From assembly GCA_029204225.1 (NCBI GenBank), contig CM055092.1, positions 20,498,036 to 20,562,035 on the forward strand: DNA of 64,000 nucleotides. The letters run 5' to 3'. The stretch is from Diphasiastrum complanatum. Taxonomy: Eukaryota; Streptophyta; Lycopodiopsida; Lycopodiales; Lycopodiaceae. Under the pieces are notes generated by a model. That model saw only the letters and a program-made list of their open reading frames with translations, did no database searches and had not been told where the DNA came from. Both the position numbers and the translations under genes were made by a program. Every line of letters begins with the position of its first letter. Position 1 is the first letter of the stretch. Of the stretch, positions 56,711 through 64,000 are shown piece after piece.

Positions 56711-57196
56711 TTTTTTTTTTTTCATTTATCCTCAATGTATTGAATTGAAGGCTTAGGTCACGTTAACTAACTCTTGTCTCGACCTTGATTATAAGCACAT
56801 TTATGCTTTACTATTTTGAACGTGGGAATGTGTGCCTTCACATTTTCTTATTGTGCATGGTTTTTGGTTTTTTTAAATCTTTGAAAGTTTTATCAAACTT
56901 GTAGACGTCCATGTTTGGACTACAATTTGAATGTTGAATCCTCCATAAAAAAATTCCTATAAATTACGTTATTTTCTATTTAGAGATAAGAATTTTGTAT
57001 AATTATTTCCATTAAACTTGAATTATATCTCGAAAACAAACATTTAAATGCATGGACAAAAATTTGTCATAAACTTTATGATTTATTTTTTAACAATAAA
57101 TGGACTAAGAAAAAATAACTTTCCAAGACCACAATAAGCGATACAAGAAAACAATTCTTTCATAAAAATTCATTTGGAGAAAAAAATATTGTATCA
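56711..57196. other. AT-rich intergenic sequence
   Basis: No gene, repeat or regulatory motif recognised in about 485 bp. Confidence 0.5.
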
Positions 57197-57278
57197 CACA
57201 CACACACACACACATGCACGCACGCACGCACCCACACACACACACACACAATTCTTACTCTTAAAAACCTCTAAGTTA

Positions 57279-57344
<66 letters not shown>
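57197..57344. repeat. (AC)n and (CT)n microsatellites
   Basis: CA runs at 57197-57213 and 57233-57250 with ACGC variants between, then a pure CT run of about 31 units at 57283-57344. The ORF across them is an artefact of the repeats. Confidence 0.95.
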
Positions 57345-57349
<5 letters not shown>

Positions 57350-57553
57350 CATCTCCTATGTCGGTGCTCCAAAACATAATTTGTCGCACCTCCTATGTCA
57401 CCGCTCCAAAACACAAACATAATCTTCCAGTTTCACTTATGTGCTCATCTTTCAATAATCTTCACAACAACAAAAAAAACAAGCAAATGCATACTAACGA
57501 CTTTCACCCTACCACTAAGTGTACTCATCAAATGTTTTTATTATATGACTAGC

Positions 57554-58165
57554 AAAGGGCAGTGTCGCATTTTTTGGAGGGCAGTTTTCGGGAGTGGGAG
57601 GACAATGTCGCAATCTTAAGGGTACGTTCGCATTTTTCTAAGGGCAGTGTCACATTTTTTGGAGGGCAGTTTTCGGGAGTGGGAGGACAGTGTCGCATTT
57701 TTCTCATGGCAGTGTCGCATTTTTCGGATTGGTAGGGCCACTGTCGCATTTTTCAGATTGGAGGGCAGTGTCGCAATCTTAAGGGTACCTTCGCATTTTG
57801 AAGGGCACCTTCCCATTTTTCTAAGGGCAGTGTCACATTTTTGGGAGGGTTCTGGCCACTGTCGCATTTTTCAGATTGGAGGGTAGTGTCTCAATCTTAA
57901 GGGTACCTTTGCATTTTGAAGGGCACCTTCCCATTTTTCAGATTGGAGGACACCTTCGCATTTTTCTAAGGGACCAGTGTGTGTGTCGCATTTTTCGGAT
58001 TGGAGGACACCTTTGCATTTTTCTAAGGGACCAGTGTGTGTGGCGTTTCTGAGTGCCAGTGTCGCATTTTTCGGATTGGAGGGCAGTTCTCAATCTTAAG
58101 GGTACCTTCGCATTTTGAAGGGCACCTTCCTATTTTTCTAAGGGTAGTGTCGCATTTTTCCACAA
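57554..58165. repeat. Minisatellite array built on GTGTCGCATTTTT
   Basis: Short modules recur in varied order: GGGCAGTGTCGCATTTTT, GGATTGGAGGGCAG, CAATCTTAAGGGTACCTTCG and GAAGGGCACCTTCCCATTTT. The first 170 bp show an 85-bp higher-order unit (57557 and 57642). The minus strand gives KCDTALRKM-like repeated ORFs, which I treat as artefacts. Confidence 0.9.
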
Positions 58166-58281
58166 ATCACGAACATTGAATCGCAATTCGATCGTATGAA
58201 TTGGACGATCCCAGTTCAGCAAACCGGACTATTAACATTATTGTCCCGAAGCCCAAGTTCGATCATTTTGAGCTTGCACAC

Positions 58282-58442
<161 letters not shown>

Positions 58443-58582
58443 CGATCTTTTTCACTCTATTTTGTTCGGCATTATTATGAGAGGAAGCAAGTGTGCTCAG
58501 AGAGAGTTTTTTTTACATATTTTTTTACTGCATTCAGATTCTAGTGTTGTTTTAGTTGTTGCACAATCATCTGTAGCACAGG

Positions 58583-58800
58583 TGTGAAGAAACAAAGTGT
58601 TTCTATTACCAAAGCCCTGCTAGCTCTTGACTCCCAACCTGATGAATACCTCAAAACTGGAGACCTCAAAAATCTCAAAGACCTCAAAAACGAAATGTTC
58701 ACGATCAACTGGAGAAGGTCAAACGACGTGAAGGGAAAGTGTTCGTGACACCAGAAGGTCGAACGCTTTTGACACCTCACGCATAGGTTGGATTGACAGC
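58583..58800 (+). pseudogene. Element I-like copia 3' tail fragment
   Basis: The plus strand reads KKQSVSITKALLALDSQPDE, then a Lys/Asn-rich repeated stretch from CTCAAAAATCTCAAAGAC-like units. It matches the polyprotein tail at 32281-32340 and 38940-38998. No RNase H remains. Confidence 0.6.
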
Positions 58801-58845
58801 GTAGCACGGACAATCTGCCATCACACTTCCTAATATGTCCCCAAA

Positions 58846-59460
<615 letters not shown>

Positions 59461-59462
59461 GG

Positions 59463-59666
59463 AAATAGCAAGGAAATTAAAGGGATTGAAAATCTCTGAT
59501 TTTTACACGTGCGAAAATCCAGAATTCCGTACAATGTCAGTTCTGACCTGAAAATTCAGTTTCTATCCACTTTGATCCAAAAACTTTTCAAGGAAAGGTA
59601 AAGAAAACTTGAATTAGCTCACCAGTTCTTGAACAATTAGAGATAATAGCATGCAAAGCTTAATTT
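59463..59666 (-). other. Copia leader related to element C
   Basis: It matches 18620-18842 across about 200 bp, ending AGCATGCAAAGCTTAATTT before the PBS. The gag that should follow is absent, replaced by the GA-rich array. Confidence 0.65.
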
Positions 59667-60219
59667 GGCTCTGATACCATGACAAAATTTCCAGCAAGTT
59701 CACACGTGTGGGGAATGATCCACAAATGTGAATGATTTTATTAAGCTTTATGATTAGCACACAAACTGATTCTAGATTGAATAACAAGATCTAGCATAGA
59801 ATTTGATGGCTTAATCACAATCTAGCATGCTAAGAATCAAAGAATGATAGCTTTGATTACAAGAGAGAGAAAGTACAAGAATTTAGTGTATGAGCATAAG
59901 CCTCAACACGCATTAGAGAGAGAAAGAGAGAGAGATATTCAAGCAAATATTTGTGTAGATTCAAAATGGCATGGAATAGCTTCAAAACTTGGTTCTTCAT
60001 CAAAGAATATGAGAATGTCTACACATATTTATGGATTTTGTAGTAGCTCGAGGTAGAACCACATCCATCCACCTTTCACCCACACACATCATCATGCATG
60101 TGTCCATTTCACTTTGTGCATGACTTGCATGTCACTCTGGATCACTTACAACCATTGCATGTGATATGCCACGAGTTTCTACAAGCATATTAATGAATTT
60201 TCTAAGTCTACAATCTATA
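59667..60219 (-). repeat. PBS and partial 5' LTR, element C family
   Basis: PBS GGCTCTGATACCA (59667-59679 as given) is followed by an LTR end starting TGACAAAATTTCC, with CACACGTGTG at 59701-59710. It is similar to 18856-19080. The sequence runs to 60219, where the element H 3' LTR begins, so the LTR was either completed there or interrupted. Confidence 0.6.
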
Positions 60220-60846
60220 TGTGAAAGATTTCAGATCCTTAAGATCCAAACTACTTGAATGATCTTTGGTTAGAAAGAGAAATACACTATCAATTTCACC
60301 AATGTAGAAAAATCAGCATTTACACACAATTTGAGATGCAAACACTAATAGAACTTGATCAAACTTGAATGAAATGATTATGTACTGTTGCTGTCCGTAC
60401 AAAACCAGCAAGCTACTGTATTTCACACGTGTGGATCCAAAAATAGCAAATATAGATCATTCTACACATAGAATTGCAAGCAATCACCAAGATAGTGCAC
60501 CAATGGATAGTAGAACCCAAGAGAACCATGTATAAGCATGAAATGAGATAGAGAAGAGAGAAGATGACTCTCTCCACGAGTTACATCCTCTTATAGCAGG
60601 TCCAAACCCTATTTGGCCACTTGGCTTTCCCACCAAAATGCTAACCCTACCAATTTTGGGTCTAGATTCAATGTACCCAACTTATTCAAATTGAATCTAC
60701 TCAAACTCGCATTCTATCGTTCCCACACTTTCAAAAAGTGTTTATTCAAATGAAATTTAGACTAATGAACTTTGAAAAGTCAACCTCTAAGTCTAAAACA
60801 AGTTTTGGATATGCAAAATGTGATGAAACTAGTTGAATCTTTCACA
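60220..60846 (-). repeat. 3' LTR of element H (627 bp)
   Basis: The ends TGTGAAAGATT and ATCTTTCACA match as an inverted repeat. On the minus strand it follows a GAGGGAG purine tract just after RNase H. It is the same family as the solo LTR at 14965-15594. A TATA box (minus GCTATAAGAGG) lies near 60588-60598 and CACACGTGTG at 60424-60433. The left flank CTATA is the expected TSD; the partner is off the right edge. Confidence 0.85.
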
Positions 60847-61402
60847 CTCCCTCTTCAACTAGTTTTAGCATAGACTTTGATAATACTCCAAGTGAAGTCC
60901 TATGTTTCATGAACAAGTCTTTTCCCAATGCTTTGGTGAAGATATCAGCTACACATTCCCTTGAAGACACATGTTGAAGCTCCACCTCCTTTGCAATGAC
61001 TCGCTCTCTCACAAAATGATATTGTATCTCAATATGCTTGCCCCTAGCATGAAAGATAGGACTGGATGCCATTCTTTGGGCTGATTGATTGTCACAAAAG
61101 ATGATTGGGCTCTCTGAAAAATCCAGCAAGTGAAGATCCTTGATCATTCTCTTGATCCATACCATCTCCTTTGTGCAATGTGTAAGAGCTTTGTACTCGG
61201 CCTCACTAGATGACAATGAGATAGTGGCTTGTTTCTTTGACATCCATGATATAGCTCCATCACCTATGAAAATACAATAAGAACTAATGGATTTCCTATC
61301 CATTACATCTCTAGCATAGTCTGAATCTGAAAATCCAAAAAGATTAGGTGATGATCCCTCATACAATATGCCAAAATCTTGAGTTCCAATGATGTACCTC
61401 AA
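60842..61402 (-). pseudogene. Element H RNase H domain, intact frame
   Basis: 186 residues, starting MRYIIGTQDFGILYEG. It has the RNase H residues in SDSDYARDVMDRKSISSY, SSSEAEYKALTHCTKEMVW, CDNQSAQRMASSPIFHARGK, HIEIQYHFVRE and DIFTKALGKDLF, and ends LVEEGV. It is open from start to stop, unlike the upstream parts of the element. It can only act as part of the polyprotein, so I class it with the broken element although the domain looks functional. Confidence 0.85.
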
Positions 61403-62505
61403 AACTCGCTTTCCTAGCTTCCAATGCTCCTAGCATAGTTTTTGCCAATAGAACTTTGATCCATCATAAGAATGATCTTCTTCCTAAGAATAGATCTCCT
61501 TTCAATGATCATGTAATGCTCAAAATAGAAACAACCATAATTGATATAGAGAATAGTGTCCACTTGGGATGCTTCACTATTTCTTACATCAATTTTACAT
61601 GTAAAAATGTGACTAGAACATGAAAAATCAAATAGAATGTAAATGAAATAATTCCCATGCTTCCAACTCTGAAATCTCTGGAAAAATACAGCAAACAAAC
61701 AATAAATGTGAGTGATCAACTTTTGCTTGCATGTCTCCTCCTCCTTTGTCCTTTGTTGCCTTGTATCCACCATGATACTCCATAAATGAGCCTCCATCTT
61801 CATCTTGCCACAAGAAACTATCAAACCTTGGAAATCCATGAGTAGGTGAGTACATAAATGATGCAAATCCAGCACCACATGACTCCATAAACCAGGTAGT
61901 TTGCACTAGTCCATCTTCAAGATCTACTTGACACAAGAAAATGACCATGAATTCACCAAAAATTGACAATCTCCAAGTATTGGCACCAAGTAGCTCTACA
62001 CTTGAGAACTTAGCCATGGATGAGTGACATAATGAACCTCCAATAGCTTCATTTCCATCAGCAAAATCAGCCAAGAATTCTAGTACAAATCCAACATCAA
62101 AACAATGCTCAACAATGTAGCTAGTTTTACCATATCTTGACAATTTGCACACATCCACATGAAATTGCTCAAACATGAGATAGAACAAGTAAAGTAAACT
62201 TGAACAACACTTCCTTGCTGCTCCTTTGACTTACTTGAGTCTTCAATATGCTGCAAAAATAGATCCATAACACCTTTGCCAATTACCTCTCCTTTGATGC
62301 TCTTGACTAGCTCCAAATTGCCAACTTCCCTTTTGACTAGTTGAAGCACTTTGAGATCAACCTCTTGATCTTCAAATTGATCATCAAAGTCATTGAACAA
62401 ATTTTTTTTTCCAGATCCATTACTTGATTTTACAGCAAGATAACATCCATCCACTTGCATAGCTCCATGTACACAAGAAGATCCTCCAAAAGATGTTCTA
62501 CTCTT
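61403..62505 (-). pseudogene. Non-RT module replacing the RT core of element H
   Basis: The RT N-terminus (EKWIQAMDLEYRSLMKSRT) runs in frame into SFGGSSCVHGAMQVDGCYLA, then SSNGSGKKNLFNDFDDQFED, a Lys/Val-rich stretch and IEDSSKSKEQQGSVVQVYF (to 62080). A second frame (62188-61628) holds FEQFHVDVCKLSRYGKTSYI, FLADFADGNEAIGGSL, LGANTWRLSIFGEF and CGAGFASFMYSPTHGFPRF. The last part (61625-61414) has NSEASQVDTILY. None of this resembles RT; no YVDD, QLDV or YGLKQ is present. RNase H follows at once. Part is shared with element D. I do not recognise the source gene. Confidence 0.6.
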
Positions 62506-64000
62506 CATAAGAGATCGATACTCGAGATCCATTGCTTGGATCCACTTCTCTTCTTTCCTTGCTTGATCTACACTTGTAGGTTCATCCAAAGAGGTTAGGA
62601 AAGCAGCATAATTTCCAGAAACTACTTGCTTACCCTTTTGATCATATGTGAGACTTGAAGGTACTTGTCTTTCTCTTGATGTTCTCCTTGGCTTTTGACT
62701 TGATGAAGGTCCATCATCACCACCATCCAAAGTAGGATCCTTCTCATCAACATCAAGAATGTTAGATCCATTTACTTTACCATCATGCTTGAAGACACCT
62801 TTGGAATGTTTCCCTCATAAAAAATGACATCTCTACCAACAATCACTTTGTTAGTAGAAGGAATGTAAACTTTGTAGGCTTTACTCACCTCACTATATCC
62901 AACAAAAATACCTCTTCTTGAAGATGGATCCTCCTTGGTCCTATCATCAAGAGTAATGTTGACATAGCATGTTCATCCAAAGGTTCTTAGAAATTTGACA
63001 CTCGGCCTCCTCTTGAATAGCATCTCAAAAGGTGTCCTTCCATCCAAAATAGCACTCGGCCACCTATTGCACAAGAAATTGGCACACAACAAAGCTTGAT
63101 CCCAAAATGGTTTGTCAAGATTAGCACTTAGCTTCATAGCTTTAGCACTTTCACATAAAGTTCTATTCTTCCTTTCAGCCACTCCATTTTGTTGTGGGGT
63201 CCTTGATGTTGTATACTTCCTCTTGATCCCATGCTCATCACAAAAGGCCTTGAACTTGTTAGATATGTACTCACCACCATTGTCACCTCTCAAGCACTTG
63301 ATCTTTGTGGAAAATTAGTTCTCCCTTGCATTCTTGAACTTGACAAAGACATCATACACTTCATCCTTGCTCTTTAGTAGATAGATCCAACAAAATCTAC
63401 TAAAATCATCAATGAATGTTACATACATCTTAGCTCCACTATTGCTAATTGTAGTAAATCCATGAATATCCGAATGTACAAGTTGAAAAGGCTCTGTAGA
63501 TCTAGAAATAGATCTAGTATAAGGTAGTCTCTGTGACTTAGACAAAGCACAAGACTCACAAACATGCTTGTCATTACTTAAGGAGCTTGGAAGACCAATC
63601 ACAACCTTCTTCCTTGCCATTACCTCCAATGACTTGAAGTTGAGGTGTCCCATCCTTTTGTGCCAAACCTCTTGAATAGAAATTTGCTCCCTTGCAACAC
63701 ATCCAACTTGGTTAGCAATAACACAAGCATCAAGTTTGAACAACTTCCCTTGTCTTTTACCTTTTCCAATCAAGACATCCTTCCTTTTGATCAAACAAGC
63801 ATCTCCATCAAACTCCACCTTGAGGCCCTTACTTAGCATTTGACTCACACTAAGCAAATTCTTGGTAATAGATGGAATAAACAAGACATCCTCCAAATGA
63901 ACATTCCTATTTGTATAGAGAGAAATAGGAATTGTGCCAATCCCTTTGATTGCACACTCACCATCATTGGCCGTGTAGATCACCCTCTTGTCATCTCCAT
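62506..64000 (-). pseudogene. Element H protease end, integrase, linker and RT N-terminus; open at right edge
   Basis: From the right edge: a protease-to-integrase spacer (YTANDGECAIKGIGTIP), VWHKRMGHLNFKSL, HSDIHGF and TFIDDFSRFCW, to a stop at 63315 (Gln codon lost). Integrase resumes (63293-62973) with RGDNGGEYIS and NGVAERKNRTLCE to a stop at 62973-62975 in FGC. After VGYSEVSKAYKVYIPSTNKV a frameshift near 62800 leads to the linker (SSSQKPRRTSRERQ) and RT start EKWIQAMDLEYRSL. It is closest to element A. Confidence 0.85.

Noticed and set aside
57549-57886. Overlapping ORFs with CDTALRKM repeats, which look like a repeat protein
   Set aside because: They follow the minisatellite, occur on both strands and in shifted frames, and end with the array.
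57554-58165. CRISPR-like array
   Set aside because: Repeats are degenerate, spacing is irregular, there are no unique spacers, and the sequence is eukaryotic.

Overview
The window looks like nuclear DNA from a land plant, most likely a fern. About 85% of it is nested, decayed LTR retrotransposons, nearly all Ty1/copia. Primer-binding sites match the plant initiator-Met tRNA (TGGTATCAGAGC type), plant TATA boxes sit inside the LTRs, and long (GA)n arrays are present. The one intact-looking host gene encodes a secreted cyanovirin-N-homology (CVNH) lectin. Among plants I know that family mainly from ferns such as Ceratopteris, so the fern call is an inference.

Layout, left to right. 1-4.1 kb: the 5' part of a copia element on the minus strand (A), with an open 768-codon gag-pol, a long leader, PBS and LTR. 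4.1-6.3 kb: a copia scrap, a truncated MITE-like element, a plus-strand LTR with PBS, a Ty3/gypsy RT scrap and a copia leader/LTR end. 6.3-10 kb: minus-strand copia B, whose central 1.66 kb (gag to integrase) is inverted. 10-14.9 kb: a large LTR-end inverted repeat, then degenerate copia D, in which sequence that is not RT follows the RT N-terminus. 14.9-19.1 kb: copia C, holding a solo LTR (TSD ATAAA) and a complete 378-bp MITE. 19.5-28.7 kb: copia F1, split by a complete 5.4-kb copia F2 (TSD GAAGG, LTRs not ending in TG/CA).

28.7-40.1 kb: fragments of at least five copia elements (I, L, K1, K2, M) in both orientations. 40.1-45.1 kb: the best preserved copia (G), one reading frame with two nonsense codons. 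45-53 kb: J, a copia remnant with a 977-bp tandem duplication, abutting a decayed multi-exon gene with a ParB-like N-terminal domain and a possible methyltransferase-like part. 53-59.5 kb: low-copy sequence with the CVNH gene, microsatellites and minisatellites. 59.5-64 kb: copia H on the minus strand, running off the right edge, with RNase H and 3' LTR intact but its RT core replaced by about 1.1 kb of unrelated coding-like sequence. D and H share part of that replacement.

No rRNA, tRNA or CRISPR was seen. The most interesting items are the RT-replaced copia lineage (D and H), the internal inversion in B, the ParB-like pseudogene, and the CVNH gene with two candidate promoters.
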